Counted from the first letter of the stretch, positions 27,836-39,275 are shown. The stretch is DNA of 64,000 nucleotides from Volvox africanus (GCA_030268105.1 BSDZ01000094.1:3754501-3818500); one strand, 5' to 3'. The notes: generated from the letters alone by a model not told the origin. A program made the numbers and translations.

Positions 27836-29851
27836 CATGCAGCGTCCTCGCTGCCTAGCATCGCTTCCATTACTTGAGGTATCAACAACAACCTCCACAT
27901 GGAAAAGCAACGAGTAATCGGGCATTGCAAGGATAATATCATCAGTGACGGTTCGATTGAGCTCGTCGAATGCCCGTCGGCACTTCGATGACTCAAACAA
28001 AACGAACATCCCTTGCGGGTCAAGTTCACAAGTCATATGAACAGAGTAATTTTCAGTGGGCTTCCGGAAATACTTGGTCAAGCCTGGGAACTGCGAAGTC
28101 CCGAGAGGTTCTGAGGCACGGGCCAAAACATGAACCACGGTGACCTTCCGCGAAACCATTTTCACATTGGCGGCCGCTACAATGTGACTGAAATACTCCA
28201 CCTGAGGCTACGCCCAAACATTTGGCGCGTTTAGCAAACGATTGCTTCTGCCTTATCACATAAAAACATGAGCCACAGATGCTCCATCATGCGTTTGGGA
28301 TGAACCAAGATGTCATCCATACAACAAAACCTGTCGGCAAACGGCCCGAGCATGCGGTTCACATCCGCTTCAAGTGTCATGGGGCATTAGTCAAATCCCA
28401 AGCGACACGGCCGTATACTCAAATTGACCAAAGGGATTTCGAAAAGCGATTTTCAAAATATCAGAGGCAGCGATGCCAGTCTGATTGCAACCCTGTTGCG
28501 AGTCAATTGAGGAGACATAAGCTGAACGTTCAGCATATCGAACAGGTTATCAACACACATACAAAGGGTCGCGATTTCAACATCATTCGCATTCAAGCCC
28601 GGTAGGCAGTACACATGCTCAGGATACCGACAAGTATTATCGGTGCAGAGTAGGAGGATGTGTGGGGCAACAATCATACCCTTTGTAGCATTTCTGTCTC
28701 TTACTGCCGCTCAACCTTGCACTTGGTAGCGCTTCAGAGAACAGAGGGATTGTGCAAACAACAGGACAAGGTGGAAGCGCGGGGATATCACGAGACATCC
28801 GTATGCATTTTGCATCAAGGCTTCGACCCCAGAATCCACAAAATCTGCGCGGTGGTGGCACATCATTCCACCTAATGCCTCAAAAGCCCATACGGTTCAT
28901 GACTCCGTGGCTTCGGTTTTCATTCGCGTGGCCAATGTAGGGGCAGCGTAACCATAGGCACCGCCTCAGTTTTGCCCTCCTTTGGTGTGACACCTGGTAC
29001 CCTCCGACCCGAGTCCCCCTTGGCCTACATCAAGGGTTAAGGACTTCGTCCGGAGCGCGCGAGGTACGACAGGATGTCAAAGACCCCTTCAGGTACGATG
29101 CAGTCTCTGCAGAACCCTGCAGTGCGTACACTCGGGTCACAACAACCAAAGGGCCTAACAATAGGCGAAGGGTGATTCTGCCCAACGATGGGACTTTTAC
29201 TCCATCCGCAAGAGTAACCTGTGCACAATCCAACGACTGTGGAGAACGACTCCACTGCATTCACCCTGCCGAGTAGGTGAAGTCGTCTATGGCACCAAAA
29301 TGCATGTGCCTTCAGAATACGGTCAGCAAGACCGACGTGAATTACTGGGATCCGAATACCTGTTGGCAACTGCCCTGTAGGTAACGATGCTGCACTTGTA
29401 GTAATCAATTTGCGGACAGCAGCAGCAATCCCAGGATGGGTTCAAAGCAATCGGCAGAACCCACAGCAGGAGTTTCATACAAGACGTCAGTAGCATAGGG
29501 CAGTTCAGCAACAGAGCTGACACTCCCTCCATATTAACACCATCAAACAGCATGGTGCCTGGTGTGAACCAGGTGACACACTGCATACCCTTTAGCAGAG
29601 CCTCAGCCGCGCGCTGACTATAGGCAGGGAATAAAACACATGCAGCGGTGTCCGTACATTGACGTCTACTCCTGTACAAAATAAGCTGTACGAACAGCTC
29701 ACATAGAGATGAGGGGATGAACATAGCCATGATACGTCCTCAAGGACCAAGAGCAACAATGCCTTCATGGCTGATCGTACGAACGACCACTGACAACACG
29801 TTTGTTCAGCATTCCCGGGTGGAGACAACTCCGCATCAATCCGGCAATCCC
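27836..29851 (-). pseudogene. pol: LTR-4 pol remnant (protease and RT only)
   Basis: A minus-strand, multiply frameshifted relic. Recognisable parts in element order: the pol N-terminal region (29730 down to 29323, FIPSSLCELFVQL and related), a ruined protease, RT fragments (about 28700-28050) and the RT end / RNase H start (28201-27850, FPGLTKYFRKPTENY ... MPDYSLLFHVEVVVDT). RNase H beyond its first motif, integrase and chromodomain are missing, a deletion of roughly 1.9 kb against LTR-1. The DTG and YLDD catalytic motifs are not intact. No usable product is expected. Confidence 0.88.
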
Positions 29852-30805
29852 CTACCTTAGCCGTATGGCCAAAGGCTGCAACAACAGACACCCCTTCGTG
29901 AGGTAATCCACTGCACATCTCCAGCAAAGAGTGACCATCCTCCGACGCACAAGCTCGGATTGCATGCACTCCCATTTTGCCAGTCGTAGGTCCTGCATTT
30001 GCATGGCAGACACATGAGGCACAGCTTTCAAAGCATTTTGTCCAACTAAGATACATATCTCAGCTCTCAGGACAAATGGCACCAAGTCCACATACGACTG
30101 GACTCTTATCCCCATCAAGTCAGTGGCACATTGTCTAGCCAAAGACCACGACAGATCTCACTGGAACCAGAAGATACAAAGAGCCTCAGAACGTGATTGA
30201 TACGCGGATATCATTTCATTTGAGCGCATGCTATACAAGCCCGAGGCTAGTGTACGGCGTGCCTCCATATCACGTGGCTAATCTTCTGGGGTAAGGCGTG
30301 CAGGCAAGGCGGCAACCAACTCACCAAACGTGAAGTTTTCCCGTGCAGTGGCCCATTGGTCTTACCATGTCTTCGTCACACCTTCAAAGGGAACTTCTGA
30401 CGAAGAGACATCGCATGGCGTCATGTTCACACCACAGCACAACTGCAGGTACTTCCTAACATCACGTAGATAGGTACGAGTTGCAATTGCGGTGTCACGC
30501 CCAACATTCACATCATGTGAGATAAGCAATTTCGGTGCCGGGATAATAAACCTCTTCACCTCATTACCGTCAACACGGTCTTGCATTTGAGGTGACAGCA
30601 GACCCCGTTGATCAGCAGTTCCATCTGTAACCGTCATGGCTGCCGAGCGTGGCGTAGTAAGATGGATAGGAGCCTGAAACACAAGAGAATCTTGAGCAGC
30701 AATCATGTCAATAGTCTCAGGATCTCTATCAAACATTCTAGGAATGGCCCCCGGCTCGGGTTGACATGCCAAGCCTACGAACGACAGGTCGTCACGTTCC
30801 GCCAT
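29852..30805 (-). pseudogene. gag: LTR-4 gag remnant
   Basis: A minus-strand relic starting at an ATG equivalent to the gag start (complement 30803-30805, MAERDDLSF against MSAEHDD). It contains diverged capsid segments (IIPAPKLLISHDVN..., TYLRDVRKYLQ; LAKQ/ARQCATDLMGIRVQSY) separated by frameshifts, with the basic linker mostly lost. The zinc knuckle survives as CWRCAVDYLTKGC: the same short spacing as in LTR-1, with Tyr in place of His. It still ends in UAG (29852-29854) followed by GGGG, as in all other copies. Confidence 0.88.
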
Positions 30806-31273
30806 CGTGGAACACTGACCAATACGTTCGAATTGCGTGCCAATAAACGATGCACACAATTCCAAAGCAAGAATACAAGTGATTCACATGAATCCAGCAC
30901 AAGAGTACAAGCAATTCGGTCAGCGCACCAACGATACTCTTGCAGACTTCGAGTAAGTATAACAGATACGTACTCAGTTGATCCCTGTAGTCCGTGCGAT
31001 CAAAGCCTCCAGCTGGTTAGTACGCAAGTTGTAACCAGGAGTGACCGCAAGCGATGCCGGACCACTAGTTTTGCCTGCAACTCCGAGCGAAGGCTCACAC
31101 CACAATTGCAGTGAACTATTAAGGGACAAAAGCAGTCACAATTCGGAAGCAGCGGCGTCTAACACAACGCAGTCAAGTCCTTCGGCAATAGTGGGCTATG
31201 TCGTCCATAGTCGACACTCACCATAGCGAGAACTTACTTCCGATCGAGCATCATGAGACAGTCAGGCAACGAA
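30806..31273 (-). other. LTR-4 leader
   Basis: About 470 bp, diverged from the LTR-1 leader but alignable. An ATG stands where the small leader ORF begins. The peptide that follows the candidate intron is similar (NQLEALIARTTGI). Both the GT donor and an AG acceptor (CTAG before TGGTCCGGCA) are at equivalent places. Frames are otherwise broken. Confidence 0.55.
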
Positions 31274-31288
31274 CCTGTCTCGATACCA
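31274..31288 (-). promoter_or_regulatory. LTR-4 primer-binding site
   Basis: TGGTATCGAGACAGG on the minus strand, identical to the autonomous copies and 3 bp from the LTR. Confidence 0.82.
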
Positions 31289-31291
31289 AAT

Positions 31292-32125
31292 TGTTGTGCC
31301 TCTCCTTAGGGTTTGCTCATAGGTATCTGCACGTCTGGGGACTTTTGATACCGATGCACAAGCACTTGCAAGTACATCAAGGCATTTGAGAGCAAACAGA
31401 GACAGCGGAAGACTTCAGAGCAAGGAGAGATATAACTTACAATCATATATCAACGAAGCAATGCAGGGACGCGATCGCCGTCAGCGCCGGAAGCAAGCGT
31501 TCATCACGCGGCGTTGATTAGCGAAGTTTAGGCTTAGCTCGGGCTAAGATGATAGAGCAACTAGCAATAGTTGAGTTGAACACACGAGTGTTCCATAGGC
31601 ATAAGAATGTTTTGTCTGCTCTCCTTAGCCGTCCTCGCATCTGTTATACTCACGATATCTCTACGCCGTACAATGCACACTAGGAGGCCAACCCTAAGTG
31701 CGGCAAACCCTACTGCGTATCTGCGATATCCACGTATAACAACCGATAAGCCTTTCCGGCATTCGCATGATGCAAGGGTCCGAATAGCAATATTCGGTTG
31801 CAAGTCATCATCGCGACTAGTGCGGTGCTCGCAAAGCATGCCGCAACAACGTAATATTATAACAAATAATATTACTTAACAGTACATGACATGAGCATGC
31901 CGCGCGCCTGTGCTTCTCTGAGCATTGCATATGTTAGGCGTATCATCGGTGATGCGATGTGTCGTGATGCATAGCATTAACATGCTAATTATATGTAAAT
32001 GTATGCAAATACATTTATATGCATGCGAGTTCATTCATGGTCATCATGCATTCATCAAGTCAGCACTTCGCCTCGTAGCGTCGCATTGACCTACACATCG
32101 GCGGGAAATGAACCGTGGCACAACA
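31292..32125 (-). repeat. LTR-4 5' LTR (834 bp)
   Basis: Right LTR, identical by eye to 26986-27819. Its stem CCGAATA/TATTCGG (31780-31797) corresponds to CCGGATA/TATCCGG of the other copies with both partners changed. GTAATATTAT/ATAATATTAC and GAACAC/GTGTTC stems are also kept with different loops. Confidence 0.93.
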
Positions 32126-32130
32126 TTTCG

Positions 32131-34591
32131 GACGCCCTTCGGTCACTTTGAGTATACGGTCCTATCGTTTGGTTTGACTAATGCCCCTGCGACGTTTCAG
32201 GCGGTTATGGACCGAATGTTTAGGCCGTTTATCGACAGGTTCGTTGTTTGCTACCTGGATGACATCTTGGTATATTCTAAGACGCGCGAGGAGCACTTGG
32301 AGCATCTGCGGCTCGTGCTCGACGTTATGAGGCGGGAGCAATTGTTTGCTAAACGCGCCAAATGCTTTTGGGCGCAGCCTCAGGTGGAATATTTGGGCCA
32401 CATTGTGTCGGCCACCGGTGTGAAGATGGACCCGCGGAAGGTCGCCGTGGTTCGCGATTGGCCCGCGCCTCAGAACCTCACGGAGCTGCGTAAGTTCCTT
32501 GGCTTGACCAATTATTTCCGAAAGTTCATTGAAAAATATTCCATCATTGCGGCCCCGCTTACTAACTTAACTCGCAAAGGCGTTTTCGTTTCGCTCGAGT
32601 CGTGGATGTCGCAATGCCAGCGGGCATTCGAAGAGCTCAAACGAATCATTGCCGAAGATGTCACCCTTGCATTCCCTGATTACTCGTTGCCATTTCGTGT
32701 TGAGGTAGTGTCTGATGCCTCAATATTTGGAAGCGGCGCTGTATTGTTACAGGAAGGGCGACCAATCGCCTTCACGAGTAAGAAGTTTTCTGGTGCGGAG
32801 ATTCGCTACACCACCGGGGAACAGGAGCTTCTGGCCGTGCTGCATGCTTTAAAGGAATGGCGCTGTTACCTCGAGGGACGCCCGTTTACTTTAAAGACTG
32901 ACCACAAGCCCCTAACGTTTTTGCAAAGCGTTCCGACGTTGAACCGCCGTCAAGCTAGGTGGATGGAATATCTAGCTAGGTTCAACTGCACCTGGGAGTA
33001 TATTTCTGGTAAATTGAATATTGCCGATGCTCTCAGTCGACATCCGTTGCTACACGCTGCAATTTTGGCAGCGCCCGTCGTGCGACCGCGTAGCGAGGAG
33101 GTACCGATCGCGACGGACCTCGCGGAGCGGTTGAAGGTTGCCTACAACGCAGACGCCTGGTTCGCGGACCCGGCTAATGTAGAAAACCTTCGCAAGCAGA
33201 ATGGCCTTTGGCTACGGACGGAGGGTGCAGCTACGCAAATCGTCGTTCCGAACGACGACGCGCTACGCTACGACATCCTTGCGCGGTTCCACGAGGACCC
33301 GTTAGCAGGACACCCTGGTAGCAAGCAATTGATCGACTTGGTGCAACGTTCCTTTTGGTGGCCTCGTTTGGCTAAGGATGCGGCGAACTTCGTCCAGACA
33401 TGCAGTCTGTGCCAGCGCAATAAGGCTTTGTCCGGTAAGGGCCATGGGTTGTTGCAACCGTTGCCTGTCCCGGATGCGCCTTGGGAAAGTGTTTCCATGG
33501 ACTTCGTAGTCGCGCTGCCCAAAACTGAGGGGGGATACGATGCGGTGTTCGTAATGGTCGATCGTCTGACTAAGATGGTTCACCTAGCACCATGCACATC
33601 ATCCTGCACGGCTGAGCAAACCGCACGTTTGTTTTTCGATAATGTGGTTCGGTTACACGGGATTCCCAAAAATGTGATCTCGGACCGCGGTGGACAGTTC
33701 ACGTCTAAGTTTTGGGAAGCGCTCTGCAAACTAGTTGGCATGCGCGTCAACCTGAGCACGGCGTATCACCCGCAGACTGATGGTCAAACCGAACGCACAA
33801 ACCGCACGTTGGGTGATATGTTGCGCAATTATGCTGGTCGCACACCACTCGTTTGGGATACGTATTTGACTGCGGCAGAATTCGCGCTTAACAATGCTGT
33901 TAACCGCTCTACAGGCAAAAGTCCGTTCTTTCTTAACTACGGATTTCATCCCGCGCTACCCGTGTGGCGTGAGTTGGAAGTGAACGTGCCTGCTGCTAAA
34001 CTTTTTGCCAAGTCTTTTATGTCCCGAATCACAGACGCTAAGTCGTGTTTGGACGCGGCGCAGCAACGAACGACGGAATACTATAACAAATCCAAGCAGG
34101 ATGTGACGTTTTCGGAGGGGCAACTTGTGTTGCTAAGCACCAAGAACTTGCGTTCCTTGGCCGACGGATCCCGAAAACTCTTACCCCGCTGGATTGGTCC
34201 GTATCCTGTCGTGCGCATGGTTGGGAATGTGGCTGTGGAGCTTGCATTGCCCACTGATATGACCATTCACCCCACGTTTCACGTATCGCTTGTTCGTCCG
34301 TATCGTAGTACGGAACCCGTCCCTGAGCCTGCTAACGCCCCCGCAGCGATCGAACCAGTTCCCGAGACCTGGATCGCTGGTAAACAGAAGTTTTACGATG
34401 TGGAGCGGGTGTTAGATTATCGCGCGCGTCGTGTGGGCCGACACCGACGTAAGCGAACAGTACACGAGTACTTGGTTAAGTGGACAGGGTATACCGACGA
34501 GCACAACTCATGGGAACCGGCACGCAACTTCTCACAGGACATGAAACCCCTGCTCGAAGAAGCCCGCAAACGTGCCACGCAAGCCCAATGA
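32131..34591 (+). pseudogene. pol: LTR-3 pol, C-terminal part (RT core to chromodomain)
   Basis: Resumes in frame after LTR-4: RT core with YLDD (32252-32263), RNase H, integrase (HHCC, D,D,E), GPY motif and chromodomain, ending TGA 34589-34591. There is no other lesion in this part. Joined to 25385-26985 the pol frame is complete, so LTR-4 alone disabled it. Confidence 0.93.
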
Positions 34592-34634
34592 CCCCTGCAG
34601 TCGATGCTGTTCGATGCAGCGAGGACGCTGCATA

Positions 34635-34650
34635 CGGGAGGGGGGATAAT
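34635..34650 (+). promoter_or_regulatory. LTR-3 polypurine tract
   Basis: CGGGAGGGGGGATAAT immediately before the 3' LTR. Confidence 0.83.
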
Positions 34651-35459
34651 TGTTGTGCTACGGTTCATTTCCCGCCGACGCGTAGGTCGACGCGATCCTA
34701 CGAGGCGAAGTGCTTTTGTGATGAACGCATTACATATGAATGAATCTGCATGATATAAATGTATTCGCATACATTTATATATGCATCTGGCATGTTGTCA
34801 TTATCCATCGCGACATCGCATCATGGCAAATCCGCCTAGCATGCATGAATGACCGAATCATTGAAGTGCGCATTATGCTCGTGCTACGAAACGATAAGTA
34901 ATATTATCTGATATAATATTACTTCATTACAGCACACGTTGAGAGCGCCGCACTCGTCGCGATGCATGCCCTGCAACTGGATATCGTTATCCGGACCCTT
35001 GCATCATGCGAATGCCGGAAAGGCTTATACGTTGTTATGCGTAGACATCGCCTAGACGCAGTAGGATTGTCACATCTAGGATCGGCCTCCTGATGTGAAT
35101 CATACGGCACTGCGATGCTGCGAGTATAACAGATGCGAGGACGGCTAAGCTAGAAAGACATTCGATACCGGAGAACACTCGTGTGTTCTACATTACTATT
35201 GCTATACGATATCCTACTTGGCCCGAGCTAAGCCTGAACTTCGCTAATCACCACCGCGTGATGATTGCTTGCTTCCGGCGCTGACGGCGATTTCGTCCAT
35301 TGCATCATTCCGATCTGTAAGACCGTAAGTTATATCTCTCTTCGTCTTGAAGTCTTCCGCTGTCTCTGTTTGCTCTCGCTTGCCTTGCTGTACTTGCAAG
35401 TGTCGCAAGTCTCCAGACGTGCAGATACTTATGAGCAAACGCGAACGAGAGGTACAACA
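34651..35459 (+). repeat. LTR-3 3' LTR (809 bp, 14-bp deletion)
   Basis: Shorter than the 5' LTR, mainly through a 14-bp loss near 35403 between two GTG triplets (CAAGTG...GTGTCGC), as expected of slippage. It reads TCGCAAGTC as LTR-5 does and GCTATACGATAT as LTR-1 does, unlike its own 5' LTR, so it looks like a mosaic. Confidence 0.92.
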
Positions 35460-35464
35460 GCCTC

Positions 35465-37141
35465 CACCCCTGGATCCGGACCCTGGCCACCTACCTGGAG
35501 ATCACCCATCCGGCCTTTAAACCTTGGGCCCTTACCACTGCCCAGGCAACTGGGCCCTGGCTGGGTGGAGAGACCTTGCCTGAGGATATCAGCCGAATTG
35601 TAGGGGCCTTAGGGCACCTCCCACCACTAGAAGATGTCAGCAACCCACCTTTAACCCCTGGAGACTGGTGCTGGGCGGCTGCTCTCTGGGGAAATCCTTT
35701 GCTGCCCAACAATTCGGACAATGGGGGAAGTATCAATGGTAACAACCACCGCCCAGGCCTGGAAACCCGTCACCCACTGATGGCTTCATGCAGAAAACTG
35801 CTCACAGTTGGGGACCTGGTAAGGGTGTACGACAAGCTGGAGCATGACCAAATGCCCCTCCCTCAGTACATGACCTGGCTAGACTGGACCCAACAGTTTC
35901 TAGACCCCTCAGCTAGCCCCACCCAACTGCGAGACAAGGAGTCTACCCGTATGGCTCTCTCGGCTCTATGCAACGATATCAGCCCGGCATGGATAGCAGC
36001 AGCACGGGAGGTAGTCAACCGCTTACAACCCCAACAGCCGGACAGGGTAGAGGACAGAATGCAGCAGCAGATGCCAGCACCACCAGACCACACCACAGTC
36101 ATGGCCATGATCGTCAGGCGTTTGGGATGGAGATTACCAGGGGACTCAGGTATAGTGCCTCTCTACAACCTTACGGTCAGCCAAGCTACTCAGCTGCAAG
36201 GGGTTTCAACAGCGGAGGAGCGATTGGAGCTCTTGTCAGCTTTTGTGCAGGAGGCGCAAGGGATGCCAACAGACGGACCAACTCCTCCCTGTCCTGTCAC
36301 TGACCTCCAGCGCTTTCAGGCAACCCTAGACAGGCTGTGGACAGCAGTTCGGTGGGAAAATAAAAACAAAGAGATGCTGTGGCGTTTGGTGGTCGATGGG
36401 ATACCCATGCCGGGCAACACACATCTTTCCAGGGTGCCCATCAAACCATGTGGGTGTGGCAGCTATGGAGCTGATACTGATCAACCACCTTGCTCCCCAC
36501 GCCTGCACCACTTCTGGGAGTGCCCTATAGCCAAGGCGGTGCGAGAACAGATCGACAGACATTTGCCATTGCCGACATCAGCCACCATTGAAGGGGGCAT
36601 GACCAGGCAACAGCTATGGCTTGTCCAAGCACCTCCCGGTTGCGAGCAGGCCCCATGGGATGTGATAGCTTTGGCAGCCTTATCTTCTATGGAATATGGC
36701 AGGCACTGTCTCCGGGCGGCAACCAGGGAACACAGGCCACAGGGGCCTTCTACCCACGGACGGCAGCAGCAACAACAGACCCACACAGCAGAGCAGGGAC
36801 CCCGTCAACGGGCTATTACTGACTTCTTCAACCGTTCAGGAGGGTTCCCTCAAGAGGAAGAGGAAGATGCCAACACCCATCCAATCATCTCTATGACACA
36901 GCCAGCAATGGACACTCCAACACAAACAGCAGCCTCACCCCTGGACCGTGCACGGGCCCGTACAGTTGCAGACTTTTGGGCACGCTTGCATTCTTTTGCA
37001 GCGTTGGGAATACCTCACTATGGCTGGGATCAAGTGGGACCACAACATCCCATCCTAGCCATAGTTGGCACGCAAATGCGGTGTGCAGTTCCGGTTGACA
37101 TCACCGACCATGGAGCAGCAAGAACAGAGCAGGGGCTTTAG
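35465..37141 (+). pseudogene. ORF2: LINE-2 ORF2 piece 4: C-terminal region with CCHC and PIP box
   Basis: The last ORF2 piece, in frame with piece 3 once LTR-3 and one GCCTC are removed. It contains the post-RT region, a C-x-C ... HHFWEC cluster (about 36445-36525) and QRAITDFF at 36806-36829, a canonical PCNA-interacting box followed by an acidic run. It ends TAG at 37139-37141. The sequence is very close to LINE-1, and the PIP box is identical in both copies. The tail after the PIP box (TVADFWARLHSF ... EQGL) has no family I recognise. Confidence 0.88.
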
Positions 37142-37803
37142 GGCAGGAGTTTTGAGGAGGAGGTTCTGTGGGAGGAAAGGGGGAGAGTGAGGGAGGTAGA
37201 GACAAGGAGAGGACGGTCTAGTTCTCGAGGAGGGGAAGGGAGAGGGTGGAGGGTTTCGTGGCTAGAGGTTCCTGTGTCCAGGCTTCGGGTCCTTAGGGTT
37301 TTAGGGGGGGTCAGCGAGAGAGGTCTTTCCTTTTTGTGCAGTTCAGGTGTCTGCGGGGCCAGCTTTGGGTGGGGCCGGAAGGCTTTCTTGGGGGGCGCCA
37401 GTTTGGCTTGTCATCCCCCCCTCCGCCTCTTGTTGGGTTCTTCCGGCTTGGCTGTGTAAGGGTGTGCTTTCCTGCTGGTGTTTCTCCTCTGAGGGGATCT
37501 GTGTGTGTCTGTCAGGCTCTTGCCAGGTCAGTTTCGGGTTAGAGGAGAGGTTTCCCCGTCCTTTGAGCAGGTAGGTGTCCCCCGTTTTCTGTTGGGCCTT
37601 TCTGTGGTTTCTTGGTGGCCCTGAGTGCTCTGTGAGTGGCCAGGCGAGAGCCTGTGAGGGCTCGCTGGCCCTAGTGAGAGGGGTAGCACGTGGCAGGACA
37701 GACAGACAAAGCCACGTGTTCCTCCCCTGCGCTGTGGCTCGGTCCGGTCAGGACCCCCGGTGCTCGTCTTTGAAGGGCGAGTCGCCCACAGTGTAACACC
37801 CAT
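37142..37803 (+). other. LINE-2 3' untranslated region
   Basis: The counterpart of 2112-2771. Here the ORF2 frame stays open after the TAG until TAA near 37457. LINE-1 has a TGA early in the same stretch, and the composition is G-rich, so I treat the opening as chance. It contains the TTAGGGTTTTAGGGG-like stretch near 37290. Confidence 0.7.
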
Positions 37804-37847
37804 AACATACATACATACATACATACATACATACAAAGTATGTATGG
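37804..37847 (+). repeat. (ACAT)n tail and perfect hairpin at the LINE-2/LINE-3 junction
   Basis: The LINE-2 tail is followed without gap by the LINE-3 5' end. CATACATAC (37826-37834), AAA, GTATGTATG (37838-37846) form a perfect 9-bp inverted repeat around a 3-base loop. Confidence 0.88.
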
Positions 37848-38355
37848 TTAGCTTCGCAGTATCATCGGCACGTTAGTGTCGCCGGTGATCGCGCAGATGA
37901 GTTAGAACTTGCGTGCTAAAGGAGCAGCAATCGCTTGTTCTAGTCCTACAATTAGCGTTTTCTGTCTGGCTGAACTAGCGGCGACCGTCGTGCTTGCGGA
38001 GGCTTGCATTCGGTGGCTTACGTCTAGACACCAGCACGAACAGCTGCCTTCCCTCCTTGGGATTTGCCTTCTTTTACTCTTATTTCTACAGCGGGGTTAG
38101 CAAGGACTTTCGCGGCTGACGCGACTTGGGACATCTCGCGAATTTTCCCGACTTTGGCCAACAACGCGATCAACCACCACTTCTAGGGAATTGTCTTCAT
38201 CTGCTTTCTTCTCATTGGCGGAGCTAGAGGCAACTCTCGCGGTGGCGGAGATTTGGAGCTTTTCGCCTTTTTTTTCGTTTAGCCATCCTCACAGACAATC
38301 GCCCTGCTTCGGAACTCCAACTGCACGGCTTCTCAATGCCATTCTAGCTTTTAAT
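37848..38355 (+). other. LINE-3 5' untranslated region
   Basis: Nearly identical to 2820-3327. No gene is evident. Confidence 0.65.
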
Positions 38356-38392
38356 ATGGCCGAAATTAACCGCGCGCTGACCACCGCGCGAG
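38356..38392 (+). pseudogene. ORF1: LINE-3 ORF1 fragment (first 12 codons)
   Basis: Starts MAEINRALTTAR, the same N-terminus as LINE-2 ORF1 with one substitution, and is cut by LTR-5 at 38392. The rest of ORF1 is absent from this copy. Confidence 0.88.
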
Positions 38393-39216
38393 TGTTGTAC
38401 CTCTCGTTCGCGTTTGCTCATAAGTATCTGCACGTCTGGAGACTTGCGACACTGATGCACGAGCACTTGCAAGTACAGCAAGGCAAGCGAGAGCAAACAG
38501 AGACAGCGGAAGACTTCAAGACGAAGAGAGATATAACTTACAGTCTTACAGATCGGAACGATGCAATGGATGAAATCGCCGTCAGCGCCGGAAGCAAGCA
38601 ATCATTACGCGGCGGTGATTAGCGAAGTTCAGGCTTAGCTCGGGCTAAGTAGAATAGCGTATAGCAATAGTAATATAGAACACACGAGTGTTCTCCGGTA
38701 TCGAATGTCTTGTCTTGCTTAGCCGTCCTCGCATCTGTTATACTCGCAGTATCGCAATGCCGTACGATTCACATCAGGAGGCCGATCCTAGATGTGACAA
38801 TCCTACTGCGTCTAGGCAATGTCTACGCATAACAACGTATAAGCCTTTCCGGCATTCGCATGATGCAAGGGTCCGGATAACGATATCCGGTTGCAGGGCA
38901 TGTGTCGCGACGAGTGCGGCGCTCTCAACGTGTGCTGTAATGAAGTAATATTATATCAGATAATATTACTTATCGTTTCGTAGCACGAGCATAATGCGCA
39001 CTTCAATGCTTCGGGCTTTCATGCATGCTAGGCGGATTTGCCATGATGCGATGTCGCGATGGATAATGACAACATGCCAAATGCATATATAAATGTACAC
39101 GAATACATTTATATCATGCAGATTCATTCATATGTAATGTGTTCATCACAATAGCACTTCGCCTTGTAGGATCACATCGACCTACGCATCGGCGGGAAAC
39201 TAACCGTAGCACAACA
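38393..39216 (-). repeat. LTR-5 3' LTR (824 bp)
   Basis: Left LTR of the minus-strand element. It differs from 59977-60800 at well over ten sites by eye (for example CACTGATGCACGAGC against CACCGATGCGCGAGC), consistent with greater age or with the two LTRs coming from different insertions. Confidence 0.92.
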
Positions 39217-39232
39217 ATTATCCCCCCTCCCG
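39217..39232 (-). promoter_or_regulatory. LTR-5 polypurine tract
   Basis: Minus-strand CGGGAGGGGGGATAAT next to the 3' LTR. Confidence 0.82.
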
Positions 39233-39275
39233 TATGCAGCGTCCTCGCTGCATCATACAGCATCGACTGCAGGGG

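Larger units (their letters stand above)
26986..32125 (-). mobile_element. LTR-4: degenerate non-autonomous relative, TSD TTTCG
   Basis: A 5140-bp minus-strand element flanked by TTTCG at 26981-26985 and 32126-32130. Its 834-bp LTRs appear identical to each other, and primer site and polypurine tract are intact. Its internal region is full of stops and frameshifts and lacks RNase H, integrase and chromodomain. The LTRs differ from the other subtypes at many positions but keep the same ends and stem-loops. It must have been copied in trans by an active relative. Confidence 0.93.
22859..35459 (+). mobile_element. LTR-3: chromovirus interrupted by LTR-4, TSD GCCTC
   Basis: Flanked by GCCTC at 22854-22858 and 35460-35464. 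The empty site is visible in LINE-1 (about 431-441) and LINE-3 (about 63176-63187). Without LTR-4 it is about 7.46 kb. Gag has one TGA; pol was open until LTR-4 split it in the RT. The 5' LTR is 824 bp and the 3' LTR 809 bp, with more than ten differences between them, including variants typical of different LTR subtypes in this window. Confidence 0.94.
2807..37834 (+). mobile_element. LINE-2: full-length L1-like LINE interrupted by three LTR retrotransposons
   Basis: The LINE pieces are 2807-5618, 13097-13542, 21019-22858 and 35465-37834, about 7.47 kb in total. They join exactly when each LTR element and one copy of its 5-bp target duplication are removed. The order is 5' UTR, ORF1, ORF2, 3' UTR and (ACAT)n tail. 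The four ORF2 pieces stay in one frame across all three insertions, so the copy was nearly intact when the first LTR element landed. The only coding lesion apart from the insertions is a TGA at codon 27 of ORF2. The 5' boundary is placed by comparison with the LINE-2/LINE-3 junction and could be off by about ten bases. Confidence 0.93.

Noticed and set aside
37142..37459. A 106-codon extension of LINE ORF2 past its TAG
   Set aside because: LINE-1 has a TGA early in the same stretch, the encoded peptide is low-complexity, and G-rich composition makes chance openings likely.
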